From the NCBI GenBank assembly GCA_902611175.1, contig CACLYQ010000002.1, positions 1 through 64,000 on the forward strand: 64,000 nt of DNA, given 5' to 3'. The DNA is from an uncultured Pelagibacteraceae bacterium. GTDB taxonomy: Bacteria; Pseudomonadota; Alphaproteobacteria; Pelagibacterales; Pelagibacteraceae. Numbering within the stretch: position 1 is the first letter of the stretch; each line of letters begins with the position of its first letter. The position numbers were made by a program, and so were the translations under genes. Below the pieces are notes generated by a model, which was not told the origin of the DNA, ran no database searches, and saw nothing but the letters and a program-made list of their open reading frames with translations. Shown piece by piece: positions 9,474 to 18,028 of the stretch.

Positions 9474-9890
9474 TTAGGTAATACTACCCATCTTCAAAAT
9501 AATTTTCCAGCATTTAGTATCTATTGGCATAACTGAAAGTCTACTTTGTTTTATAAGAGCTATATCTTTTAAATCTTTATTTTTTTTAATATTTTCTAAT
9601 GAAACTGGAGCTTTTAGTTTATTTTTATACTTAACTTTCACTGCTACAAATCGTTTTTCCTTGTCTGTTGGGTCAATAAATGCTGTTTTGATTACTTCAA
9701 CAATACCAACAATCTCTTTACCTATATTCGAATGGTAAAAAAAACAAAGATCTCCCTTTCTCATTTTTTTTAAATTATTAGCGGCTTGATAGTTTCTGAC
9801 ACCATCCCAATCAGCTCCTCTTGATCCTGACTTTTTCTGTTGGTCTAAAGACCAAACGTCAGGTTCTGATTTTAATAACCAATATTGCAT
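9474..9890 (-). CDS. EVE domain protein
   Basis: The 138-residue protein is a single EVE domain, starting with the family hallmark Tyr-Trp-Leu-Leu-Lys-Ser-Glu-Pro and containing Trp-Asp-Gly-Val-Arg-Asn-Tyr-Gln-Ala and Gly-Asp-Leu-Cys-Phe-Phe-Tyr-His-Ser. EVE domains belong to the PUA-like group and are thought to read modified bases in nucleic acids. The length is normal. It ends 9 bases before acs and starts 14 bases after the end of the small DUF5989-like gene. Confidence 0.9.
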   Translation of the reverse strand: MQYWLLKSEPDVWSLDQQKKSGSRGADWDGVRNYQAANNLKKMRKGDLCFFYHSNIGKEIVGIVEVIKTAFIDPTDKEKRFVAVKVKYKNKLKAPVSLENIKKNKDLKDIALIKQSRLSVMPIDTKCWKIILKMGSIT

Positions 9891-9904
9891 CCAAATAATT
9901 TATA

Positions 9905-10066
9905 TTAAATTGCTATGTAAGTAAAAGGGATAAAAACTTGAACAAAAACAAAAATAGAAAAAATTAAAATTAAAAAAATAAATATTAAAAAAAATATTAA
10001 TTTTACATAACCATATTTTTTTTTAAAATCATTAATTAGATAAATATAATTTAAAATTTTTTTCAT
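9905..10066 (-). CDS. DUF5989-like small membrane protein, 53 residues
   Basis: Reading the minus strand from an ATG that overlaps the carbamoyltransferase stop (ATGA) gives a 53-residue protein. It has a basic N-terminal region, one strong membrane helix at about residues 22-45, and a short Pro-Phe-Thr-Tyr end. Size, topology, the C-terminal Pro-Phe-x-Tyr and position directly behind a NodU/CmcH-type carbamoyltransferase all fit DUF5989 proteins. In other bacteria these accompany carbamoyltransferases, commonly with an SxtJ-like membrane protein between; no SxtJ gene is seen here. The 4-base overlap implies translational coupling. The gene is easily missed because of its length. Confidence 0.7.
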   Translation of the reverse strand: MKKILNYIYLINDFKKKYGYVKLIFFLIFIFLILIFSIFVFVQVFIPFTYIAI

Positions 10067-11754
10067 ATCTCTTTAGCTTTAAATATACCATCGTTCATTA
10101 TAACATATTCAATATTCATTCTTCTCATATTTGTGTAAACATCAAATAAATCGAATACCATTGGATCTTTTGAAATATTAAAGGATGTATTTACTATTAT
10201 GTGAATATTATTCTCAGCTAGCTTTTTTAATAATTTAAAAATAAATGAATTCTCATCATCAATAACTTGTGTTCTACAGGTGTTATCAGTATGAACTATA
10301 GAGAAGTAATCTTTTTTTAAATCCTCTTTTGCTTCACATAATGTTCCCATTGAATACAAATTATTTTTTATACTATCTTGAATAGAAAAATATTTTTCAA
10401 ATTTCTCTTTAAGCAACATGGGAGCTAGTGGTTGATAAAATTCTCTCTTTTTTATTTTGTTATTTAAATTTTCAACAGCTAATTTATCTTTAGCATTACA
10501 AATTATAGAAGTATTACCCAATGCCCTTGGACCAGTTTCTATTTTATCAATATAAGTTGTGAGAATGTGACCTTTGCTTATTAACTCAGAGGCTATATCC
10601 AGAGAATTTCCCTGTTTAGAAATTTTTTCAAAAAATTCATTTAATTTGAATTTTTTATTTATTTGGTCTTTTTCTGGTCCAGGAAAAAGACCTATATTTT
10701 TTAAAAATTTATTATTTTCGTGAAAATACGAAAAATTAGTAGCCCCAATTGCAGAGCCTGAGTCACCTGGCGATGGAGGAACGATTAGTTCCTCAAATAT
10801 GTTTTGTTTTGATAAATCATGTATCATTTTACAATTTAATGCAACGCCGCCCGTTAAAACTATTTTGTTTTTTCCCGTCAGTTGCTTTGCTTTTAAAATT
10901 AGGTTTTTTACAGACTTATTTAATATTAGTTGTGCTGAACTTGCTATATTAGAATACTTTTGAAAGTTTTCTTTAATTGATAAATTTAAATAAGGTTTTC
11001 CAAAGATTTTTATTAGTATATCAGAGAATGATCTTTCGGGATTTCTATGAAATTCAAAGTATGATGAATTAATTTTTAATTGCTCACAATCAAAAATTTT
11101 GTCCATTTCTTTTTCATATATTGGATTACCATATGAGCTTAAACTCATGACTTTAAATTCTCCATCATTTATATCAAAACCTAAAAAATCAGTTATAGTT
11201 GAGTAAAAAAGCCCTATCGAATTAGGATAAAAGTTTGTCCAATGCTTTTTTATTAAATTTTCATAATCAATTGTATATATAGTCATTGTTTCACCTTCTC
11301 CAACTCCATCGCAACTAACAAAGGCGTATTCATCAACTTTATTGACATATAATGATCCATATAAACAATGGCTGAGATGATGAGATGAATATAAAATTTT
11401 TTCTTTAGGAATTTTTATTATTTTATTGAGATGTGTATAAAAAAATATTGAACCTGAATTGAAATTTTTTAAATGGTGCGTTAAAAATTTTTTATTCTCT
11501 AAAGGTTTTTTTATTGAGTAAAAAAAAATTTCCCACCATGATTTAAAAGGTTTTTCATAAAAACAAATAGATTTTATACTTCGTTCACTCAAAGAGTATT
11601 TTTTTATTAAAAATTCTAAGCATCTCTTTGGGAAACTTTTGTCACCTTTTATTCTTGTGAAATACTCTTCTTTAAGAAAACAATTAACACTTATTCCGTC
11701 AGTCAAAAATACAGAGGACTCATGGTAATAAGCAGAAATACCAATATAAAACAT
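10063..11754 (-). CDS. NodU/CmcH family carbamoyltransferase
   Basis: The 563-residue protein has both domains of the O-carbamoyltransferase family, which transfers a carbamoyl group from carbamoyl phosphate through carbamoyl-AMP. The N-terminal ASKHA-like domain holds the metal-binding His-His-Leu-Ser-His (residues 125-129), Ser-Cys-Asp-Gly-Val-Gly-Glu-Gly, Thr-Gly-Gly-Val-Ala-Leu-Asn-Cys and Gly-Asp-Ser-Gly-Ser-Ala-Ile-Gly. The C-terminal domain holds Gly-Pro-Arg-Ala-Leu-Gly-Asn and Val-Asn-Thr-Ser-Phe-Asn. The motifs look intact, so it is probably active. The acceptor (glycan, lipid or small molecule) cannot be told. It lies 5 bases after the ferritin-like gene and overlaps the DUF5989-like gene. 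Confidence 0.9.
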   Translation of the reverse strand: MFYIGISAYYHESSVFLTDGISVNCFLKEEYFTRIKGDKSFPKRCLEFLIKKYSLSERSIKSICFYEKPFKSWWEIFFYSIKKPLENKKFLTHHLKNFNSGSIFFYTHLNKIIKIPKEKILYSSHHLSHCLYGSLYVNKVDEYAFVSCDGVGEGETMTIYTIDYENLIKKHWTNFYPNSIGLFYSTITDFLGFDINDGEFKVMSLSSYGNPIYEKEMDKIFDCEQLKINSSYFEFHRNPERSFSDILIKIFGKPYLNLSIKENFQKYSNIASSAQLILNKSVKNLILKAKQLTGKNKIVLTGGVALNCKMIHDLSKQNIFEELIVPPSPGDSGSAIGATNFSYFHENNKFLKNIGLFPGPEKDQINKKFKLNEFFEKISKQGNSLDIASELISKGHILTTYIDKIETGPRALGNTSIICNAKDKLAVENLNNKIKKREFYQPLAPMLLKEKFEKYFSIQDSIKNNLYSMGTLCEAKEDLKKDYFSIVHTDNTCRTQVIDDENSFIFKLLKKLAENNIHIIVNTSFNISKDPMVFDLFDVYTNMRRMNIEYVIMNDGIFKAKEI

Positions 11755-11759
11755 CAGAT

Positions 11760-12476
11760 TTAAAGTATTGATTTTGGATTAATATTTTTAAGCACATCAT
11801 AGTCAGTCTTAGATTTATCTAAATCTAAAAATTTTACAGGCAAAAACATGATTAAAATTAAAGAGTATAAAATAGGATTAAAAATTTTTGATATTTTAGT
11901 TAAACTGTTTGCATAAAGATGTCTTAATTTACTTATTAGATTCTCTTTAAAGAATTTTATTACATATGTAACTTTAGAGTTATTATTTTTTGCAAAACTT
12001 AGTGAGTATTTTGCATGTCTTTCTTCATCTAGTAAAATCTTGTCAATTAGTTTAGCATGTACTGGTTTAAAATTTCTGATATTATTGAGAAATTCATTTA
12101 ATTTTTTTTCTGCAATTTCTTCATTTGCCCCAATAAAAATTGCAAAATCTTTTATGTTTTTTTTTTCAAAAATAAATTTATCTTTATATATATAACCCTT
12201 AGCAAATAGGTGAATTGGTACAAATCTAATTTCTTTATTATTTAACTCATATTCTAAGGAAATTTGATTTTTGATATTTGTAAAAATTGAAAAATGTTTA
12301 TATTCATCTAATGAATGTCTTATGAAACCTTTGCTTAATTTTAAATCATCTACATTTTTAGCTGCGAACAACATTTCTAATGCAGATGCAAATTCTGCAG
12401 CAGAAAATTCGTTTAAAACAAAACAGCACCTCAATGGTTCAAATTTTTCCATTTTGTTTTTTGGTACTAAAAACAT
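11760..12476 (-). CDS. Ferritin-like di-iron protein, possibly membrane-associated
   Basis: The 238-residue protein carries a pattern of the ferritin-like superfamily: Glu residues near 23-34, Glu58-x-x-His61, and a second Glu-x-x-His inside Asp-Glu-Glu-Arg-His-Ala-Lys-Tyr near residue 150. These could bind two metal ions for an oxygenase, desaturase or hydroxylase reaction. Residues about 195-215 are hydrophobic and may anchor it to a membrane. It is first of a leftward unit with the carbamoyltransferase. Met9 (start at 12452) is an equally good start and would avoid overlapping the rightward gene. The substrate is unknown. Confidence 0.65.
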   Translation of the reverse strand: MFLVPKNKMEKFEPLRCCFVLNEFSAAEFASALEMLFAAKNVDDLKLSKGFIRHSLDEYKHFSIFTNIKNQISLEYELNNKEIRFVPIHLFAKGYIYKDKFIFEKKNIKDFAIFIGANEEIAEKKLNEFLNNIRNFKPVHAKLIDKILLDEERHAKYSLSFAKNNNSKVTYVIKFFKENLISKLRHLYANSLTKISKIFNPILYSLILIMFLPVKFLDLDKSKTDYDVLKNINPKSIL

Positions 12477-13395
12477 TTTAATAATAATTTTTTTTTTAAT
12501 TTTAACTATTACAGATTTAAAATCAAAAGAATGTATAGAATTTTTACCTTTTGGTCATAATGAATATTATGTTCACTTACCTACTCAAAGTCAGTTTTGT
12601 GTAAAATATGGCAAAAAAGACTTAACTTTTAAAACTGATAACTTAGGGGGTAGGTATTTCAATTCAGTTAGTACAAAATTACAAGTTTTTGGTGATAGTC
12701 AGGTTTTAGGGTTGGATATTGATGACCAAAATAAACATTTTTTATCTCAGTACTACAAAGAAGATTTTATAATATATGCAGCCCCAAATAACGGGCCTTA
12801 TGAAGTTATTAATTTCATATTATTTAATAGTAAAAAAATAAATAGAAAAATCATTATTCACTTTAACTTGTCTGTAGACTTATTTAGAATTTACCCTGGT
12901 TGGTCTATTAATAATTTTGTAGCACTCAGAGACGATCAATTAGATGAGATTCTTGAAAGACCTTTTAAATATAGACTTATTATTTTAAAAAATTTATTTA
13001 AAAACAAGTTTTTTACAGTTTCTAGAAAAAATCAAAAACAAATGCAAAATCTATTTAATAATCTCGAGATTGTGGATTTAAAGCAAAATATAAATTTATA
13101 TTTAAATCAATTAAATCAAATTACTAACAAACTAGGTATTAAAGTACATTTTGTTTTATCACTACCATATTGGTTGTATGAACAGGACAAAAAATTAAAA
13201 AGCTTTATTATTAATGAAGATATAGAAAAAAGAATTAAATATATAATTTGTCCTACATTTAACAAAAATTTTGCAATTCATAAAAAATTAATTTATCAGG
13301 TAAATAATAGAAGTGATATTTTAACATCAGATAAAAGACATATTAAATCAGAAAAAATTACTTTGACTGAGCTAAGTAATTATTGTAAATTTTAG
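12454..13395 (+). CDS. Exported SGNH-hydrolase-like protein
   Basis: The open frame extends back to an ATG at 12271, but that part is antisense to the ferritin-like gene. A TTG at 12454 gives a short start followed by a signal-peptide-like hydrophobic stretch (residues 8-19), so I place the start there with reservation. After it, a Gly-Asp-Ser-Gln segment in a Val-Phe-Gly-Asp-Ser context resembles the catalytic Ser block of SGNH/GDSL hydrolases, and the Asn-Asn-Gly-Pro segment after about 30 residues could be the Asn block. No clear Asp-x-x-His block is visible at the C-terminus, so activity is uncertain. It probably acts in the periplasm, on acyl groups or glycans. Confidence 0.6.
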   Translation: MFFGTKNILIIIFFLILTITDLKSKECIEFLPFGHNEYYVHLPTQSQFCVKYGKKDLTFKTDNLGGRYFNSVSTKLQVFGDSQVLGLDIDDQNKHFLSQYYKEDFIIYAAPNNGPYEVINFILFNSKKINRKIIIHFNLSVDLFRIYPGWSINNFVALRDDQLDEILERPFKYRLIILKNLFKNKFFTVSRKNQKQMQNLFNNLEIVDLKQNINLYLNQLNQITNKLGIKVHFVLSLPYWLYEQDKKLKSFIINEDIEKRIKYIICPTFNKNFAIHKKLIYQVNNRSDILTSDKRHIKSEKITLTELSNYCKF

Positions 13396-13396
13396 A

Positions 13397-13903
13397 GTGT
13401 ATAAAATTTTAATAATTCCATTAGTTTTAATATTCACATTTATAACAAATGTTAATTCTGCGACAGTAAAAATAGGAACTGCAACAATAGAATCTGCTGA
13501 GATAAAATCAGGAACTGATACAAAAAAAACTAAATTAACTTTGAAAGAGGCTAAAGTTAATTTTGATGATGGTTCAATTTATGTTGGACCATTAAGAAAA
13601 AATAAACTCCATGGCAAAGGCAAATTAACTTTACCTGATGGAACAGTCTATCAGGGAAAATTTAAAAGCAATAAATTTACTAACAAAATTAGCAAAAAAA
13701 ATAGAACATTAATTAAAGTTAACCTAAAAAAGGGAATTAAAGTAGAAAATCAAATGAAAGTAAAAGGTTTGAATAAATGGTATCCCGCTAAAGTAGTTGG
13801 TGGTGAATTTCAACTAACAAAAAAAGGACAACTAATGGCTTCTCAAGATAAAAAATCAGAAGGCTCCGGAGGTGGAAGCGGTGGAGGCGGAGGTGGCTGT
13901 TAG
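13397..13903 (+). CDS. Exported MORN-repeat protein with a Gly-rich Cys-terminal tail
   Basis: The gene begins with GTG one base after the preceding stop, so the two are co-transcribed. Residues 1-21 form a signal peptide. Two MORN motifs follow at about residues 57-79 and 80-100, with Asp-Gly-x-x-Tyr-x-Gly patterns. The last 15 residues are almost all Gly and Ser and end in a single Cys. MORN repeats form small beta-hairpin ladders used in binding proteins or lipids. The Gly tail ending in Cys is unusual and might be an attachment or crosslinking point. The function is not known. Confidence 0.75.
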   Translation: MYKILIIPLVLIFTFITNVNSATVKIGTATIESAEIKSGTDTKKTKLTLKEAKVNFDDGSIYVGPLRKNKLHGKGKLTLPDGTVYQGKFKSNKFTNKISKKNRTLIKVNLKKGIKVENQMKVKGLNKWYPAKVVGGEFQLTKKGQLMASQDKKSEGSGGGSGGGGGGC

Positions 13904-13906
13904 TTT

Positions 13907-14980
13907 TTAATATTTTATTCCAGAACCTTTTAAAAAATCTGCATTTTTATCTAGGGGCAATCTGGGACTGGCTTCTAAACCAATATCATCAAACATTTTG
14001 ATTCTATACTTTTCAAGACCAACTAAAGCGATCATCGCTGCATTATCTCCACATAAATGTAAATCTGGAAAAATAACTTTAAAGTTACTTTCATTACTTA
14101 ATTTAATCAATTTGTTTCTTATACCTTTATTAGCTGCAACCCCTCCAGCAACAACAAAATAATTTTCTTCAATTGAATTATTTTTTAAAAAATCATTAAT
14201 AGCATTTTTAGATTTAATATATATTATTTGCTCTATAGTCTTTTGAAAAGAAGCCGCCAAATCACGTCTTTCCTCATCCGAATTTATATTTTTAGCAATC
14301 CTTAATATTGCTGTTTTAAGACCGGCAAACGATAAATTACATCCACCTTTATTTATTATAGGTTTTGGAAGTTCAAATTTATTTGGGTTGCCCATTTCAG
14401 CAAATTTTTCTAATTTAGAACCACCGGGAAATTCTATTCCTAAAAGCTTTGCGGTTTTATCGAACGCCTCTCCTAAAGCATCATCAATTGTAGTTCCTAA
14501 TCTTTTGTACTTACCTAATCCATTCACACTTAAAAATTGACTATGTCCACCTGATATTAATAAAACTAAGTATGGATAACTTATTTTAGTATGCAACTTT
14601 GGACTTAGGGCATGACCTTCTAAATGATTGACACCAATAAAAGGAATATCTAAAGATGTTGCAAGAGCTTTACCAAAATTTAAACCAACACTCAGACAAA
14701 TTATTAATCCTGGGCCAGCTGTTGCTGCAACTGCGGAAATTTCGTTTATATTTATACCACTTTCATTTAAAGCTTTTTTTGCTATTAAATTAATTTTTTC
14801 AACATGAGATCTAGCAGCTAACTCTGGTACAACTCCACCAAATTCTTTATGAATATCAAATTGACTAGAAACTATATTTGATAAAATTTTTGGTGTTCCA
14901 CTTTCATGATCTTGAATAATTGAAACTGCAGTTTCATCACAACTTGTCTCAATTCCTAATATTATTGGATTTTTTGACAT
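13907..14980 (-). CDS. tsaD: tRNA N6-threonylcarbamoyladenosine synthase TsaD
   Basis: TsaD transfers the threonylcarbamoyl group to A37 of ANN-reading tRNAs together with TsaB and TsaE. The 357-residue ASKHA-fold protein shows Gly-Ile-Glu-Thr-Ser-Cys-Asp-Glu-Thr at the N-terminus, the metal-binding His-Leu-Glu-Gly-His near residue 115, Ser-Gly-Gly-His-Ser, and Val-Ala-Gly-Gly-Val-Ala-Ala-Asn near residue 280. It converges on the MORN gene with a 3-base gap and diverges from hemC across 58 bases that must hold both promoters. Confidence 0.97.
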   Translation of the reverse strand: MSKNPIILGIETSCDETAVSIIQDHESGTPKILSNIVSSQFDIHKEFGGVVPELAARSHVEKINLIAKKALNESGININEISAVAATAGPGLIICLSVGLNFGKALATSLDIPFIGVNHLEGHALSPKLHTKISYPYLVLLISGGHSQFLSVNGLGKYKRLGTTIDDALGEAFDKTAKLLGIEFPGGSKLEKFAEMGNPNKFELPKPIINKGGCNLSFAGLKTAILRIAKNINSDEERRDLAASFQKTIEQIIYIKSKNAINDFLKNNSIEENYFVVAGGVAANKGIRNKLIKLSNESNFKVIFPDLHLCGDNAAMIALVGLEKYRIKMFDDIGLEASPRLPLDKNADFLKGSGIKY

Positions 14981-15038
14981 AATTTATTTTTTAAAATTAA
15001 TATAATTAAATTATAAGAATGTAATAAAAATAAGTTTT

Positions 15039-15950
15039 ATGAAAAGAACAAATTTAGTTATCGGAACACGTGGTAGTAAGTTAGCTATGATTTATGCGGA
15101 AAAAGTGAAAAATGAGCTAAAAAAATACTTTCCTTTTGATATTAAATTAAAAAAAATTGTGACAACAGGCGACCAAAAACAAAATGAAAGATTATCAGAA
15201 ATAGGTGGCAAGGGTTTATTTTCAAACAAAATTGAAAATGATCTATTAAATAAAAATATAGATATAGCTGTACATGCATTGAAAGATATGCCTACTGTTG
15301 AAACAGAAAATCTTTTAACTAATAATTTTTTGAAAAGGAATTCTCCTAATGAAATTTTAATAAGTAGAAACAATATAAAATTTGAGGATTTAAAAGCTAA
15401 TTCCATCATCGGAACCTCATCTTACAGACGAGAGTATCAGCTAAAAAAAAAGAGACCCAATTTAAAATATAAATTAATTAGAGGAAATGTAGATACAAGA
15501 GTTAAAAAACTTGAAAAAGGTGAGTACGATGCAATACTTCTCTCAAAAGCAGGAATTAATGCTTTAAATTTAAAAAATAAAATTTCACAAGAATTTAGTG
15601 TAGATCAAATCATACCCTGTGCTGGTCAGGGAATTATTGCCATACAATGTAGAAAAGATGACAGTGAGATAAAAGAGTTACTTGAAAAAATTAATGATGA
15701 GGAAGCTAGAATTGTTGCAAATGCTGAAAGAGAAGTTTTAAAAGTTTTGGAAGGTGACTGTGATACTGCCATTGGTGTATTTGCAAAAATAAAAGGTCAA
15801 AAAGTGGATCTAACAAGTGAACTTTTTTCAGTTGATGGTAAACAGAGATATTTTATTAAAGAAACTGTTGAAAAAAACCAAGTACAAGATGCATGTAGAT
15901 CAATTGGAGAAAAGTTAAAACAACAATCAAAGGGATCATATAAAAATTAA
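15039..15950 (+). CDS. hemC: Hydroxymethylbilane synthase (porphobilinogen deaminase)
   Basis: HemC joins four porphobilinogen units into hydroxymethylbilane for haem and other tetrapyrroles. The 303-residue protein has Gly-Thr-Arg-Gly-Ser-Lys-Leu-Ala at the start, the Ala-Val-His-Ala-Leu-Lys-Asp segment near residue 80, and the dipyrromethane cofactor cysteine in Glu-Gly-Asp-Cys-Asp-Thr-Ala near residue 243. It heads a tightly spaced rightward run hemC-hemD-mscS-yggT-folD. Confidence 0.97.
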   Translation: MKRTNLVIGTRGSKLAMIYAEKVKNELKKYFPFDIKLKKIVTTGDQKQNERLSEIGGKGLFSNKIENDLLNKNIDIAVHALKDMPTVETENLLTNNFLKRNSPNEILISRNNIKFEDLKANSIIGTSSYRREYQLKKKRPNLKYKLIRGNVDTRVKKLEKGEYDAILLSKAGINALNLKNKISQEFSVDQIIPCAGQGIIAIQCRKDDSEIKELLEKINDEEARIVANAEREVLKVLEGDCDTAIGVFAKIKGQKVDLTSELFSVDGKQRYFIKETVEKNQVQDACRSIGEKLKQQSKGSYKN

Positions 15951-15951
15951 A

Positions 15952-16650
15952 ATGCATATTTTATTAACTAGACCATTCGATGATAGTAAAGAATTAATAT
16001 TAAAATTTAGTTCGATGAAACATCTTGTTTCTCATTTACCTCTTTTACAAATTAAAAAGAAAGAAATACCAGAAACAGATTTTTCACAATTCAAAGGTAT
16101 TATTTTTACTAGCTCCAATGCATTGAAGAATTTAGATATTTCGAAATTAGATAAAAATATAATTTGTTTTTGTGTTGGTCTTGCAACAGAAAGAAAGGCA
16201 AAAGAAGTAGGCTTTCAAAATATTTTCTCTGCTGAGGGTAACGTAAATAATCTTAAAGAATTAATTTTACAAAACTTTGACCCAAAGATCGGGCCAATGG
16301 CCTACATTAGTGGGGAAATTGTTTCTTATAATCTTGATAAAGATTTAATTTCAGAAAATTATGTCATAAAGAGAATCATAAATTATACTGCAATTCCTAA
16401 TGAAAATTTAAGTGATGACTTTCTAAGAGATATCAAATCTTCTGTGCCAGAAATTGTTTACATATATTCTGAAAATAGTGCGAAGACATTTTTTACGTTA
16501 ATAAAAAAATATAATTTAGATAATATTTGGATGGAAACTAACCTAATGTGTATGGGTGAAAAAGCATCTTCAGCATTGAATGACATAAAATGGAAAAAAA
16601 TTTTTCTTTTTAACCCTGGTGAAGAAGAGTTTTTGCTATATAAAATTTAA
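15952..16650 (+). CDS. hemD: Uroporphyrinogen-III synthase
   Basis: HemD closes the linear tetrapyrrole with inversion of ring D. The sequence is poorly conserved, as is usual for the family. The 232-residue length, the N-terminal Leu-Leu-Thr-Arg-Pro strand, the Phe-Thr-Ser-Ser-Asn-Ala segment near residue 50, the Tyr-Ile-Ser-Gly-Glu region and position one base after hemC all support the call. Confidence 0.9.
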   Translation: MHILLTRPFDDSKELILKFSSMKHLVSHLPLLQIKKKEIPETDFSQFKGIIFTSSNALKNLDISKLDKNIICFCVGLATERKAKEVGFQNIFSAEGNVNNLKELILQNFDPKIGPMAYISGEIVSYNLDKDLISENYVIKRIINYTAIPNENLSDDFLRDIKSSVPEIVYIYSENSAKTFFTLIKKYNLDNIWMETNLMCMGEKASSALNDIKWKKIFLFNPGEEEFLLYKI

Positions 16651-16652
16651 AA

Positions 16653-17738
16653 ATGGACGTTTTAAATAAACTAAATGAGTTATTTTTATCTGTATGGAAG
16701 CAGGGAATTCTTGGGGTAGATTTCTTTCAGATAATAGTAGGTCTTGGAATATTTATATTATTTTTAATATTTAGAGGCCTAATTAGTAAACTTGTTATAA
16801 AAAAATTAGAATTAATTTCAAAAAGAACAACTAATAAATTAGATGATACTTTTGTAAAATCTATGGAAGGTCCTGCTAGGTTTCTTCCAATTGTTCTTGG
16901 TGTCTTCTTTGCCAGTTACTATATGTCATTTGATAATGAGACAAGGGGTTTCATAGACAACGTTAACAGAACATTAATAACAATTTTAATATTTTGGATA
17001 ATACATCAGATAATTGAGCCTATATCATATATTTTAAGTGGATTAGATAAAGTCCTGACAAAAGAATTAATAGGCTGGATTATAAAGTCTCTTAAAATTT
17101 TAATTTTTATTTTGGGCGCAGCTGCTGTTCTTGAGTTATGGGGAATTAAAATTGGGCCAATAATTGCAGGATTAGGCTTGTTTGGTGTTGCAGTAGCATT
17201 AGGTGCACAGGATTTATTTAAAAATTTAATATCTGGAATTTTAGTATTAGTTGAAAAAAGATTTAGAATTGGTGATTGGATTAAAGTTGAAGGAGTTATT
17301 GAAGGTATAGTGGAGAATATTGGATTTAGATCAACCGTTATAAGAAAATTTGATAAGTCACTAGCAATTATTCCCAATTTTCAATTTGCAGAAAATGCAG
17401 TAATTAATAACACAAGGAAGACCAACTGGGCTATTAGTTGGATAATAACTCTTCAATATGACACTACAATTGATCAATTAAAAACCATAAGAGATGAGAT
17501 TGAAGATCATATAAATAAAGGTGATGATTATGATAAATCTGTTGGAGTTGCTGTAAGAATAGATAAGTTTTCAGATAGCTCAATTGATATGTATGTAAGA
17601 TGTTTTACAAAAACAAATAGTTGGACTAATTATTTACAAGTTAAAGAAAATCTGGCACTTGAAATAAAAAAAATTGTTGAAGGTAAGGGAGCTGCCTTTG
17701 CATTCCCAAGTCAGTCCATCTATGTTGAAAAAAAATGA
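16653..17738 (+). CDS. MscS-type mechanosensitive ion channel
   Basis: The 361-residue inner-membrane protein has four or five N-terminal membrane segments. It then shows the MscS pore helix and beta domain, seen as Gly-Leu-Gly-Leu-Phe-Gly-Val-Ala-Val-Ala-Leu-Gly-Ala-Gln-Asp near residue 175 and Phe-Arg-Ile-Gly-Asp-Trp-Ile near 205. Such channels release solutes on osmotic downshift. It follows hemD by 2 bases and overlaps the YggT gene by 4 bases (ATGA). Confidence 0.93.
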   Translation: MDVLNKLNELFLSVWKQGILGVDFFQIIVGLGIFILFLIFRGLISKLVIKKLELISKRTTNKLDDTFVKSMEGPARFLPIVLGVFFASYYMSFDNETRGFIDNVNRTLITILIFWIIHQIIEPISYILSGLDKVLTKELIGWIIKSLKILIFILGAAAVLELWGIKIGPIIAGLGLFGVAVALGAQDLFKNLISGILVLVEKRFRIGDWIKVEGVIEGIVENIGFRSTVIRKFDKSLAIIPNFQFAENAVINNTRKTNWAISWIITLQYDTTIDQLKTIRDEIEDHINKGDDYDKSVGVAVRIDKFSDSSIDMYVRCFTKTNSWTNYLQVKENLALEIKKIVEGKGAAFAFPSQSIYVEKK

Positions 17739-18025
17739 TTGCTATATTTTATTTAGCTCTTCAAATTTTAAAACTTTATTCATATGTTGTAATTGCCAAT
17801 GTTGTTATAAGTTGGTTGGTCGCTTTTAATGTACTAAATACAAGCAATCGGTTTGTATATTTAATATTAGATTTCACTTATAAAATGACAGAACCGATTT
17901 TAATGAGAATTAGAAGATTTTTACCTAACCTTGGTGCTTTTGATATTTCTCCTATAGTACTTCTTTTGTTGATATGGTTCATAGAAATGTGTATGAAACT
18001 CTACATTGCACCACTAATATTTTAA
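17735..18025 (+). CDS. YggT family membrane protein
   Basis: The 96-residue protein has the YggT layout of two membrane helices around a short loop containing Thr-Glu-Pro-Ile-Leu-x-x-Ile-Arg-Arg-Phe-x-Pro-x-x-Gly, which is typical of the family. Its role is not settled; homologues have been linked to osmotic tolerance and cell division, which fits the neighbouring MscS channel. Its start overlaps the channel stop, and folD begins 3 bases later. Confidence 0.9.
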   Translation: MIAIFYLALQILKLYSYVVIANVVISWLVAFNVLNTSNRFVYLILDFTYKMTEPILMRIRRFLPNLGAFDISPIVLLLLIWFIEMCMKLYIAPLIF

Positions 18026-18028
18026 TAA

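Noticed and set aside
12271-12453. Long N-terminal extension of the SGNH-like protein
   Set aside because: The stretch is antisense to the ferritin-like gene and would put a polar segment before the signal peptide.
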